From Gammaproteobacteria bacterium (GTDB lineage Bacteria; Pseudomonadota; Gammaproteobacteria; Pseudomonadales; Azotimanducaceae): 36,786 nt of DNA. Location of the stretch: assembly GCA_003247835.1 (NCBI GenBank), contig QJYB01000093.1, positions 1 through 36,786 on the forward strand, written 5' to 3'. This document shows, piece after piece, positions 9,007 through 17,088 of this stretch; position 1 is the stretch's first letter; each line of letters starts with the position of its first letter. The position numbers were made by a program, and so were the translations under genes. The notes beneath the pieces were generated by a model. It was given only the letters and a program-made list of their open reading frames with translations, was not told the DNA's origin and searched no databases.

Positions 9007-10089
9007 ATGTTGGACTTACTCAAGGATTACCTGGGTGAACATGCCTGGGTGGGCGAAGTTTTTGCCGTGGTGCTTGCCACGGCCGTCGCACACTGGCTGG
9101 CACGCCACTTTCTGAAGCGCCTCGCCGGTGGATTCGAGAAGACCAGAAACCTCTACGACGACGCTCTGGTCGAGGCGGCGCGAGGCCCGCTGGGCTGGCT
9201 GATCTGGGTGGTGGGCCTGAGCATTGCGGTGGGCGCCATCGGCGGCGATGCCGGCCGGGCCGAGATCTTCGACCTGGTCGACGAGCTGCGGCAGGTGTCG
9301 GTGCTGGCGCTGCTCGGCTGGTTCGCCGTCCGTTTCATCCGTTTCGTGGAGCTGCACATCGCCGATGGCCAGTACCGGGAAAATCCGGCGGATCCGACGA
9401 CGGCGGCGGCGGTGGGCAAACTGCTCCGTGCCAGCGTCATCATCACCGTGGTGCTGATGGCCATGCAGACCATGGGCTTCTCGATCTCAGGTGTGCTGGC
9501 TTTCGGCGGGGTCGGCGGCATCGCAGTCGGTTTCGCCGCCCGGGACCTGCTGGCCAATTTCTTCGGTGCCATGATGGTCTTTCTCGACCGGCCGTTCTCC
9601 GTAGGTGACTGGATCCGCTCGCCCGACAAGAATATCGAAGGCACCGTGGAGGAGATCGGCTGGCGGCTTACCCGGATTCGAACCTTCGATGCCCGGCCGC
9701 TGTATGTGCCGAACGCGACCTTCACCTCCATCTCTGTGGAGAATCCCTCCCGCATGACCAACCGCCGGATTTACGAGACCATCGGCGTGCGGTATCAGGA
9801 CGTGAAGGCGCTGGAACGCATCCTTACGGACGTCAAGGCCATGCTGCGGGACCATGACGGAATCGACCAGGAACGTACGCTGATGGTGAACTTCAACGCC
9901 TTCGGTCCGTCATCCCTGGACTTCTTCGTCTACGCGTTCACGCGCACCACCGTCTGGGCGGAGTATCACGGCATCAAGCAGGACGTGCTGCTCCGTATCG
10001 CCGGGATCATCGACTCCCACGGAGCCGAGATAGCTTTTCCGACCCGAACCGTGCTGCTCGAGCAGACTGCGGTGGAGGAGAAAGGGTGA
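9007..10089 (+). CDS. MscS-family mechanosensitive channel
   Basis: The 360-residue protein has hydrophobic segments at about 12-35, 62-80, 97-114 and 140-160 and then the glycine/alanine-rich pore helix (residues about 162-192, GVLAFGGVGGIAVGFAARD then LLANFFGAMMVF), which is the MscS TM3 signature. The beta domain follows (FLDRPFSVGDWI, GTVEEIGWRLTRIRTFDARPLYVPNATF) and then an alpha/beta domain. It should open under membrane tension and release solutes during hypo-osmotic shock. It is larger than E. coli MscS (286) because of extra N-terminal helices, closer to YnaI-type members. The ATG is 4 nt after the previous stop, and the stop overlaps the next gene's GTG. Confidence 0.93.
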   Translation: MLDLLKDYLGEHAWVGEVFAVVLATAVAHWLARHFLKRLAGGFEKTRNLYDDALVEAARGPLGWLIWVVGLSIAVGAIGGDAGRAEIFDLVDELRQVSVLALLGWFAVRFIRFVELHIADGQYRENPADPTTAAAVGKLLRASVIITVVLMAMQTMGFSISGVLAFGGVGGIAVGFAARDLLANFFGAMMVFLDRPFSVGDWIRSPDKNIEGTVEEIGWRLTRIRTFDARPLYVPNATFTSISVENPSRMTNRRIYETIGVRYQDVKALERILTDVKAMLRDHDGIDQERTLMVNFNAFGPSSLDFFVYAFTRTTVWAEYHGIKQDVLLRIAGIIDSHGAEIAFPTRTVLLEQTAVEEKG

Positions 10090-10664
10090 AAGTGCCGACT
10101 GCGGTGCTGGCTGCCCGCAACGACGCCGAACTGCTGTTCTCCCGGGCGGAGGTGCTGCGCGCCATCGACCAGCTGGCGGTGCGGCTGACCGTGGCGCTCG
10201 CCGAGGTCAACCCGCTGCTGGTCTGCGTGCTGCACGGTGGTCTGCCGTTCACCGGCGCCGTGATGCAGCGGCTGCAGTTTCCGCTCGAGCTCTGCTACCT
10301 GCACGTCGGTCGCTACGGTGATGCGACCCGGGGTGGCGCCCTGGTCTGGCATGCCCGACCCCGGCTGAGCCTGACCGGCCGGCACGTGGTGCTGCTGGAC
10401 GACATCGTCGACGAAGGTGTAACACTCGGTGAGCTCAAGGCGTTCTGCCTGGCCGAAGGCGCTCTGGCGGTGACCACCGTGGTGCTGCTAGACAAGAAAC
10501 CGGTACGGGAGCGGGTAGGCGCCGCGGCGCCGGACCATGCGGCGCTGATCTGTCCCGACCGCTACGTGTTCGGCTGGGGAATGGACTTCGAGGGCTACTG
10601 GCGCAATCTGCCCGACGTTTATGCGCTGCCTGGCGACCCGGAGTCGCCGGAGTCGACTGTCTGA
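10086..10664 (+). CDS. Hypoxanthine-guanine phosphoribosyltransferase-type enzyme
   Basis: The 192-residue protein is a type I phosphoribosyltransferase. It has the flexible-loop region VCVLHGGLPFTGAVM (about 47-60) and the PRPP-binding signature HVVLLDDIVDEGVTL (about 100-114, acidic pair D105-D106). The C-terminal PDRYVFGWGMDFEGYWRNLP is the purine-binding and closing segment of HPRT enzymes. It should convert hypoxanthine or guanine plus PRPP into IMP or GMP. The GTG start overlaps the mscS stop by 4 nt, and the gene's stop shares one base with the ATG of methylthioinosine phosphorylase, whose product is hypoxanthine. That coupling supports hypoxanthine as the real substrate. The sequence is more divergent than canonical Hpt, so specificity is inferred. 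Confidence 0.87.
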   Translation: MKVPTAVLAARNDAELLFSRAEVLRAIDQLAVRLTVALAEVNPLLVCVLHGGLPFTGAVMQRLQFPLELCYLHVGRYGDATRGGALVWHARPRLSLTGRHVVLLDDIVDEGVTLGELKAFCLAEGALAVTTVVLLDKKPVRERVGAAAPDHAALICPDRYVFGWGMDFEGYWRNLPDVYALPGDPESPESTV

Positions 10665-11419
10665 TGGCGAGCATCGGTCTCATCGTCGGTTCGGGCGCGC
10701 TCTCCTGGGATCCGGGCTGGCAGGAGATCGGCGAAACGCTGACCGACTACGGCCACGCCAGCGCCCGGTTGCGTACGGCCTCGGTGGGCGGTCATGTGCT
10801 CGATGTCGTGGCGCGGCACGGCGTGCCGCATCGCTTCGCACCGCACGCAGTCAACTACCGGGCCAACCTGATGCTGCTCGCCGAGCGCGAGGTGTCGCTG
10901 GTGATAGCGCTCAACACGGTGGGTGGCATCAGCCCGTTCGCCACCACGGGAGCACTCCTGGTGCCTCATCAGGTCGTCGACTACACCTGGGGACGCCAGC
11001 AGACCTTCAACCCGGACGATGACGTTCGACACATCGATTTCAGCGAGCCTTACGATACCCGGGTGCGCACCCTGCTGCTTGAGGCGGGTTCCCGAGCCGG
11101 TATGGCGCTGCACGACGGCGGGGTGATGGGCGTCACTCAGGGGCCACGGCTCGAAACTTCGGCCGAGATCCGCCGCATGGCCCGGGACGGCTGTGACATG
11201 GTGGGCATGACGGGTATGCCCGAAGCGGCACTCGCCCGGGAACTGTCCCTGCCGTTCGCCGCCCTGGCCATGGTTGTGAACCCCGCGGCGGGTCTGAGCG
11301 ACCGGGTCATCGATCTCAAGGAAATCCAGGCGGCATCCGCGCGCTGCATGAAGGACGCGGTCCGGTTAATCGAGGCTTTCCTGGAAGGCTTCGTAGGCCT
11401 CGAGCAGGTCGGCGGGTAG
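10664..11419 (+). CDS. mtiP: S-methyl-5'-thioinosine phosphorylase
   Basis: The 251-residue protein belongs to the purine nucleoside/MTA phosphorylase family. N-terminal GLIVGSGALS is the phosphate-binding loop, NTVGGISP the following turn, and GVMGVTQGPRLETSAEIRRM and DMVGMTGMPEAALAREL carry the purine- and sugar-binding residues. The variant loop order and short length match the Pseudomonas methylthioinosine phosphorylase, which cleaves 5'-methylthioinosine into hypoxanthine and 5-methylthioribose-1-phosphate, rather than true MTA phosphorylase. It therefore belongs to recycling of methylthioadenosine from polyamine and quorum-signal synthesis after deamination. It is translationally coupled to the upstream phosphoribosyltransferase (TGATG). 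Its last 54 nt overlap the 3' end of csiV on the other strand. Confidence 0.92.
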   Translation: MASIGLIVGSGALSWDPGWQEIGETLTDYGHASARLRTASVGGHVLDVVARHGVPHRFAPHAVNYRANLMLLAEREVSLVIALNTVGGISPFATTGALLVPHQVVDYTWGRQQTFNPDDDVRHIDFSEPYDTRVRTLLLEAGSRAGMALHDGGVMGVTQGPRLETSAEIRRMARDGCDMVGMTGMPEAALARELSLPFAALAMVVNPAAGLSDRVIDLKEIQAASARCMKDAVRLIEAFLEGFVGLEQVGG

Positions 11420-12322
11420 GGTCACGGGATCGATCCGAACCAGCACGCCGAGCTTGGGGTGGTCGAGGTAGTGCAACTCGCCGGAGCGCATCCGGCGGCT
11501 CTCCGACAGCACCATGTACGCCGGACCGGGCAGGGGCCGCTCCTGCAGCGCCGGGCTTCCGTCCGGATTCATCGCCGCACCGGTAGGCAGCAGGCCGAAT
11601 CCGGGACCGTGCAGAAAGAGCTGCGCCTGGAAGTGCAGGTATCGACCCAGCGTGACGCCCACCGAGCCGACCAGTTCCCGAACCTGCCATGGCACGGTGA
11701 GCTGCTCACCGGCGCGAATGAAGATCGGATCTGGCGCGTCCCGTTCCGGCACGTTCTGCAGCCAGCGGCCATGGAAGAGCACCCTGCCGATCCCCGTGCG
11801 TGTGACCCGGCTCGCTTCCCGGCCGAGGACGAAGTTTTCCGCCGGTTGCCAGCGCTCTGCCCGTGCTTCGAGTGATCGCTCGAACTCGGCGACGCGGGCC
11901 AGGAAGTCCAGCCCCGGATCCGGTTCAAGGTAGGGGTGAATGTCGGGAACAGGCCGGCCGGCGGGCACGGGTTCTGCGGACGCATCCTCCGCCCACTCGT
12001 AGGTAACAGTCGGGTAGGTCAGGCACAGCTTCGTGGCGTCGTCGATGGGGTCCGTCCAGAGCGCGTCCGCATCGAGCCGCTGGGTGCGGATCCGATTCGA
12101 CAGCGTCCGGGGTCGGTCGAGCGCCAGGGTTTCGTCCGTCGAGAAATCCTGGACCTGGGTCCGTTCGAATACGAAGAACTCGATCTCGAAGTAGCGGCCT
12201 TTGAGATAGGAAGCCACGGCATCGGTATCCGCGCTCTCGCCACGCGCAGACAGAGGGGCGAGAGCAAGGCTGAGCAGCGCCCCGGCGAGCACGGCGCGCA
12301 TTGGCAACGGGGGGATCGTCAT
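11366..12322 (-). CDS. csiV: CsiV-like envelope protein (peptidoglycan-associated)
   Basis: The 318-residue product has an N-terminal signal peptide (MRAVLAGALLSLALAPLSARGES; a second Met at residue 8 begins it more tightly). The mature part starts with the CsiV-type segment YFEIEFFVFER and ends with a beta-rich domain (VTLGRYLHFQAQLFL, SGELHYLDHPKLGVLVRIDP). CsiV was described in Vibrio as a periplasmic partner needed for peptidoglycan assembly through PBP1A/LpoA; its gene follows mfd in many gammaproteobacteria, as here. Function is inferred from family and position. The ATG at 12322 overlaps the mfd stop in an ATGA, so the pair is coupled. The 3' end runs 54 nt into mtiP, convergent. Confidence 0.85.
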   Translation of the reverse strand: MTIPPLPMRAVLAGALLSLALAPLSARGESADTDAVASYLKGRYFEIEFFVFERTQVQDFSTDETLALDRPRTLSNRIRTQRLDADALWTDPIDDATKLCLTYPTVTYEWAEDASAEPVPAGRPVPDIHPYLEPDPGLDFLARVAEFERSLEARAERWQPAENFVLGREASRVTRTGIGRVLFHGRWLQNVPERDAPDPIFIRAGEQLTVPWQVRELVGSVGVTLGRYLHFQAQLFLHGPGFGLLPTGAAMNPDGSPALQERPLPGPAYMVLSESRRMRSGELHYLDHPKLGVLVRIDPVTLPADLLEAYEAFQESLD

Positions 12323-15300
12323 GCGTTGGCGGCGATGTGGGTCTTGGCGGGTGCCAGAGTGTCCATGAGCTGGTAAGCGTACTCGATACGCGCCTCGAAA
12401 TCTTCGAGCTCCCGGCTCACCTTGAGGGTGGTCGCGCCATCCAGCCGATAGCTCGACGGCGCCTTCTGCACGAGCGTGATCACCGTCATGGGCTCCACAG
12501 GGGTATCCGCCGCGAACTCCAGTCGACCACCGTGACTGCCCAGGTCCAGCCTGAGAATGCCAAGTGCGGACAGGCGCAGCTTGAGACCGGTCACCCGGAA
12601 AAGCCGCTTGAGCGGCTCGGGTGGCAGGCCGAACCTGTCGACGCACTCCGCCAGCAGGTCGTCGAGCTCGTCGGTGCCGGGGGCGCTGGCGATGCGTTTG
12701 TAGAGAATCAGCCGGGCGTGCACGTCAGGCAGATAGTCCTCCGGGATGAGCGTCGATGCGTGGAGATTGACCTCCCGGCTGATGGGCTCGAGTGGCGCGT
12801 CCAGATTGGGCGTCTTGCCATCCCGGATCGCCTTCACGGCGCGGTCCAGCATGTCCATGTACAGCGAGAAACCCACCGCCTCGATCTGGCCCGACTGATC
12901 CTCCCCAAGCAGCTCACCGGCGCCGCGGATCTCCATATCGTGGGTGGCGAGCGTGAAACCGACCCCCAGCTCGCCTGCGGCCTCGATGGCCTCCAGGCGT
13001 TTCACCGCGTCCCGGGTCATGGCCCTGGGGTGCGGTGTCAGCAGGTAGGCGTAGGCCTGACGGTTCGATCTGCCGACACGGCCGCGCAGCTGGTGCAGCT
13101 GAGCGAGACCGAACTTGTCAGCGCGCTCGATGATGATCGTGTTGGCGTTGGGGATGTCGATGCCCGTCTCGATGATCGTCGTGCAGACGAGCAGGTTCAG
13201 CTGTCGGTGGTAGAAATCGTTCATCACCTGCTCGAGCTCACGCTTGGGCATCTGCCCGTGGCCGATGCCGATGCGCGCTTCCGGAACGAGCTCGGCGAGC
13301 TCGGCGGCCGTCTGGTCGATGGTGCGTACCTCGTTGTGCAGATAGAAAACCTGCCCGCCGCGCATCAGTTCCCGGGCGATGGCCTCACGGATGACGTGCT
13401 TGCGTTTTTCCTGGACGAACGTGTTGATCGACAGCCGCTTTGCCGGCGGTGTGGCGATGATCGAAAGGTCCCGTATGCCGTTCATGGCCATGTTCAGGGT
13501 GCGCGGTATCGGGGTCGCGGTGAGCGTCAGCACGTCCACTTCGGCCCGCAGGGCACGCAGCCGTTCTTTCTGCCGTACGCCGAACCGATGCTCCTCGTCG
13601 ATGATGATGAGACCCAGATCCTTGAACGAGAACGACGGGTTGAGCAGCTTGTGCGTGCCGATGACGATATCGATCCGACCGGCTGCGAGGCCTGAAGCGA
13701 TGCTGTCCGCCTCGCTGTCCGACCGCATCCGGGAAAGGGCTTCGATGGTTACCGGCCAGTCGGCAAACCGGTCGCGAAAGGTTTCGAAATGCTGGTGGGC
13801 GAGCAGTGTGGTCGGCACCAGCACCGCGACCTGCTTACCGCTCGCCACGGCCAGGAAGGCCGCCCGCATGGCGACTTCCGTCTTGCCGAAGCCGACGTCG
13901 CCACAGATCAGCCGGTCGGTGGATCGCTTGGAGCAGAGGTCGCCGATGACCTCGTCGATGGCGGTCTGCTGGTCGGGTGTGACCTCGAACGGAAACTGGG
14001 CCGCGAAGCGCCGGTAGTCTTCGGCGGGATCATTGAAGGCGAACTGATCGGCCACCTCGCGTCGGGCGTAGATGTTCAGCAGCTCCGCCGCGACGTCGTG
14101 CACTTTCTCCGCCGCGCGCCGTTTGGCTTTCTCCCACTGGTCAGAGCCCAGGCGGTGCAGGGGCGCGTGCTCTGCATCGGCCCCGGAGTACCGGCTGATC
14201 AGGTGCAGGGAGGTAACCGGCACGTACAGCTTGGCGTCGTCGGCGTAAGCCAGTGCCAGAAACTCGTTCGGGCTGCCGTCGATGGTCAGCGTCTCCAGCC
14301 CCAGGTAGCGGCCGATGCCATGCTCTATGTGCACGACGGGCTCGCCCAGGTTCAGCTCGGTGAGATTCCTGATGATCTGATCCGGATCCAGGACCCGCGT
14401 CGCGCGAATGCGCCGCTCGTTCACCTGGTGACCGAAGATCTGGTTCTCGGTGATGATCGCGAGCTCTTCCAGCCAGAGGCCCCGTTCCAGCGGTGCGATG
14501 GTGAGCCCGTAGCGGTCGTCACCGTTCCGGAAGTCGGCCAGGGACGCGACCTCTCTCGGCCGGATGCCCGCACGGCTCAGAAACTCGTAGAACACCTCGC
14601 GTCGACCGGCGGTATCGGCGACGAACAGCACCGGCGCCTCGGTGCTCTCGAGAAAGCCATGCAGCGCTGCGGCCGGATCCCGGGCGCGAACGTTCGCCGA
14701 GAGGTCCGGCAGAGACCGGCTCTCGAAGTCGAATCCGTGTTTTACCGTCCGCACGAGCTCGATGAGTGGCCGTTGCCTGAGGGCGCTGCCCAGCTCCTCC
14801 TCGCGCAGAAACAGGGCTTCAGGTGGCAGGATCGGGCGCTCCACATCATGGGCGAGGCTGTCGTAGCGACGCGCGACCTCCTCGCGGTAGGACCTGGCAA
14901 CGGCCAGGAGGTCCGCATCGGCGACGAGCAGCGCGCCCGCCGGCAGATAATCGAACAGCGTCGCCAGGGTGTCGAAGAACAGCGGCAGGTAATACTCGAC
15001 CCCGTTCGGTGAGATACCCTGGCTGACGTCCTGGTAAACGCTGCAGCGTCGGACGTCAACGTTGAACGTGTTGTGCCACTTGTCACGGAAGAGGGCGATC
15101 GCGCTCTGGTCGAGGGGAAATTCCTTGGCAGGCAGTAGCTCGAACGCCTCCACCCTGTCCATGGTGCGCTGATTGTCAGGGTCGAAGGTGCGCAGACTTT
15201 CGATCTCGTCGTCCATGAGGTCGATTCGCAGTGGCGCATCGCTGCCCATGGGGAAGATGTCCATGAGTGAGCCACGGACAGCGAACTCTCCCCGACCGGT

Positions 15301-15810
15301 GACTGTTTCGACAGCCCGGTAGCCGGCGGCTTCGAGCTGCAGCCGCTCCTCGTGCGCACGGAACCGCTGGCCGACGGCCAGCTTCAGCGTGTGGCCTTCC
15401 ACATAGGACCTGGGCGGCAGCCTCTGCAGCAGCGTCGGCAGCGTCACCACCAGGCATCGGGCGCCTCGGCCCTGCCGCGGCAGCCTGTGCAGCGTGCTGA
15501 GCCGCTCGGAGATGATGTCCTCGTGGGGGGAGAACGCGTCGTACGCCAGAGTTTCCCATTCAGGGAAATACAGGGTCTCCACGTCCGGTGCCACGAACTC
15601 GAGTTCGTTGTGCCAGCGGCGGGCGGCGGCACCATCCGCGGTCACCACCACGGTGAGGTCGTCGCGCTCCCGTGTCGCCGCAGCTACCGGCAGCGCGGCG
15701 GCGGCACCCTGCAGCCCGGTCCAGCCGACGTGCTGCCCGGCACCGGGCGCTGGCGGCGGGGAAAAAGGCGCATAAGCGCGCGCGGACGTGGCGGCGACGG
15801 TATCTGACAT
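12319..15810 (-). CDS. mfd: Transcription-repair coupling factor
   Basis: The 1163-residue protein is full length for Mfd (E. coli 1148). In order: the UvrB-homology module (residues about 20-340, with LYFPEWETLAYDAFSPHEDI and GSLMDIFPMGSDAPLRIDL); an RNA polymerase-interacting module (PVVHIEHGIGRYLGLETL, about 495-515); RecG-like translocase domains with Walker A GFGKT (K643), DEEH (D738-H741), the TATPIPRTL motif III and the TRG-type segment ending QLRGRVGRSNRQAYAYLL; and the C-terminal UvrA-blocking domain D7. It displaces stalled RNA polymerase and recruits UvrA. The start codon is 39 bp from the divergent gene at 15850. A candidate promoter (TAGAAT at 15838-15843 on the minus strand with ATGGCA 17 bp upstream) lies partly inside that neighbour. 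Confidence 0.98.
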   Translation of the reverse strand: MSDTVAATSARAYAPFSPPPAPGAGQHVGWTGLQGAAAALPVAAATRERDDLTVVVTADGAAARRWHNELEFVAPDVETLYFPEWETLAYDAFSPHEDIISERLSTLHRLPRQGRGARCLVVTLPTLLQRLPPRSYVEGHTLKLAVGQRFRAHEERLQLEAAGYRAVETVTGRGEFAVRGSLMDIFPMGSDAPLRIDLMDDEIESLRTFDPDNQRTMDRVEAFELLPAKEFPLDQSAIALFRDKWHNTFNVDVRRCSVYQDVSQGISPNGVEYYLPLFFDTLATLFDYLPAGALLVADADLLAVARSYREEVARRYDSLAHDVERPILPPEALFLREEELGSALRQRPLIELVRTVKHGFDFESRSLPDLSANVRARDPAAALHGFLESTEAPVLFVADTAGRREVFYEFLSRAGIRPREVASLADFRNGDDRYGLTIAPLERGLWLEELAIITENQIFGHQVNERRIRATRVLDPDQIIRNLTELNLGEPVVHIEHGIGRYLGLETLTIDGSPNEFLALAYADDAKLYVPVTSLHLISRYSGADAEHAPLHRLGSDQWEKAKRRAAEKVHDVAAELLNIYARREVADQFAFNDPAEDYRRFAAQFPFEVTPDQQTAIDEVIGDLCSKRSTDRLICGDVGFGKTEVAMRAAFLAVASGKQVAVLVPTTLLAHQHFETFRDRFADWPVTIEALSRMRSDSEADSIASGLAAGRIDIVIGTHKLLNPSFSFKDLGLIIIDEEHRFGVRQKERLRALRAEVDVLTLTATPIPRTLNMAMNGIRDLSIIATPPAKRLSINTFVQEKRKHVIREAIARELMRGGQVFYLHNEVRTIDQTAAELAELVPEARIGIGHGQMPKRELEQVMNDFYHRQLNLLVCTTIIETGIDIPNANTIIIERADKFGLAQLHQLRGRVGRSNRQAYAYLLTPHPRAMTRDAVKRLEAIEAAGELGVGFTLATHDMEIRGAGELLGEDQSGQIEAVGFSLYMDMLDRAVKAIRDGKTPNLDAPLEPISREVNLHASTLIPEDYLPDVHARLILYKRIASAPGTDELDDLLAECVDRFGLPPEPLKRLFRVTGLKLRLSALGILRLDLGSHGGRLEFAADTPVEPMTVITLVQKAPSSYRLDGATTLKVSRELEDFEARIEYAYQLMDTLAPAKTHIAANA

Positions 15811-15849
15811 CGGTGCCGGGGTTGGTGAGGGGCTGGTATTCTACCGTCC

Positions 15850-16887
15850 GTGAAACGAACTGCCATATGGACCTTCTGGTCGGTGTCGCTGGTGGTTGCC
15901 TTTGTGGCCGGGCGCTGGTCGGCAGAGAGGGTCGGCGCCGCCCCGCAGACCATCGACGTGCCGGTCTCCCGGACTGCGACGCTGGTACCGGCGGCGGGGG
16001 ACGATCGGCTGGAAACCGTCGACGTCGATGTTCCCGACGCGGTATCTCGGGCCCAGGCGCTGATCCGTGACGGTCGGGTGCGCGAAGCGCTTGCGCTCAT
16101 CGAAGCGCACCTCGTCGAGTCGGCGAACGACGCGGAAGCCCTGTTCCTGCTCTCCGACCTCCGCCAGATGACCGGTGACGTGGATGCCGCCCTCGACCCG
16201 CTGCTGGACATTCTCCGTTTTCCACCCACCCCGGAGGACGGCGACCGTGCCCGCCAACGCCTGCAGCTGCTCATCAATGCCCGGGAGCAGCAGCTGATCC
16301 ACGCCGGAGATCTGGCGGCGCTGGTGGCGTACTTCGAACGGCTGGTGCAGGCAGAACCTGCCTGGGACGGGCATCGGCTGAAACTCGCCCGCTGGCTGGC
16401 CCGGAGCGGACAGCTCGATGAAGCTTCGAGGCTGCTCCGCGAGGTGGGTACCACGGGCGTCACCGAGGAAGAGATCGAGGCGCTGGCCACGGAGATTGAG
16501 CTGGCGAGCACGGCGCTGCCGCTGGAGCGTGAGGGTGGTGCGCTGTACGCCCGGGCTTCGGTCTCCGGTCCGCGCAGGTCCGCCAGCTACCGCCTGCTGG
16601 TCGATACCGGTGCCACCATGACGGGACTCTCGGAGCAGCGTCTCGTCGCCATGGGCGCCGAGCGGATCCGCGAGCGGGCGAGCGTGCACACGGCGGGTGG
16701 TGTGGTCGAGCTGCCCGTGTACCGGATCACCCGGCTCGCCCTGGGCCCTCTTGTGGTGCAGGATCTGCCCGTGCTGGGATTCGAAGAACTGCCCGGCGAT
16801 GCGGACGGTCTGCTGGGCACCGACGTGCTGCAACGATTGTCAGGCGGCCTGCCCGGAGCGGTTGGCAGACCCCGAGATCCGCGTTAA
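15850..16887 (+). CDS. Membrane-anchored protein with TPR-like helices and retropepsin-like aspartic protease domain
   Basis: The 345-residue product has one N-terminal membrane helix (about 6-22). Residues about 65-215 are helical repeats of TPR type (ALIRDGRVREALALIEAHL, EALFLLSDLRQMTGDVDAAL, KLARWLARSGQLDEASRLL). Residues about 225-327 form a retropepsin-like domain: ALYARASV, the active-site strand LLVDTGATMTGLS (D252), the flap region VHTAGGVVELPVY, and DGLLGTDVL (319-327). Such single-chain half proteases act as dimers, and the C-terminal domain should face the periplasm. The chain ends only 18 residues after DGLLG in a basic, Gly/Pro-rich tail without the usual last strand, so the 3' end may be degraded or unusual. 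The start is a GTG without a clear ribosome-binding site. Confidence 0.78.
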   Translation: MKRTAIWTFWSVSLVVAFVAGRWSAERVGAAPQTIDVPVSRTATLVPAAGDDRLETVDVDVPDAVSRAQALIRDGRVREALALIEAHLVESANDAEALFLLSDLRQMTGDVDAALDPLLDILRFPPTPEDGDRARQRLQLLINAREQQLIHAGDLAALVAYFERLVQAEPAWDGHRLKLARWLARSGQLDEASRLLREVGTTGVTEEEIEALATEIELASTALPLEREGGALYARASVSGPRRSASYRLLVDTGATMTGLSEQRLVAMGAERIRERASVHTAGGVVELPVYRITRLALGPLVVQDLPVLGFEELPGDADGLLGTDVLQRLSGGLPGAVGRPRDPR

Positions 16888-16937
16888 AGTCAACGACCTA
16901 CACCGTCGTCGGCCCTGCAGATTCGGACGGTTTGGTC

Positions 16938-16965
16938 ATCAGGTTGATCAGATCAGGTTGATCAG
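16938..16965. repeat. Perfect tandem duplication of a 14-bp unit
   Basis: ATCAGGTTGATCAG occurs twice head to tail (16938-16951 and 16952-16965) within the 201-bp gap 16888-17088. Each unit carries the palindrome TGATCA, so the block holds several closely spaced GATC sites. It lies about 125 bp upstream of the GltD-like gene and could be a regulator site or a chance duplication. I see no other clear signal in this gap. Confidence 0.85.
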
Positions 16966-17088
16966 AGAGGAGAGCAACAGACGCCCGGAGTTCTTCCCGG
17001 CGTCCATTTCTGTGCATCCGCATACGTCGCAGCGGCCGGGCAGCTGTCCGATTGAGGCCATACGCGGGCGCATGGAAGAAGTGAGAGC

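Noticed and set aside
12301..13695. A 464-codon plus-strand frame opposite mfd
   Set aside because: It lies inside the conserved translocase domains of mfd, whose motifs fix the true strand. The frame reads as low-complexity.
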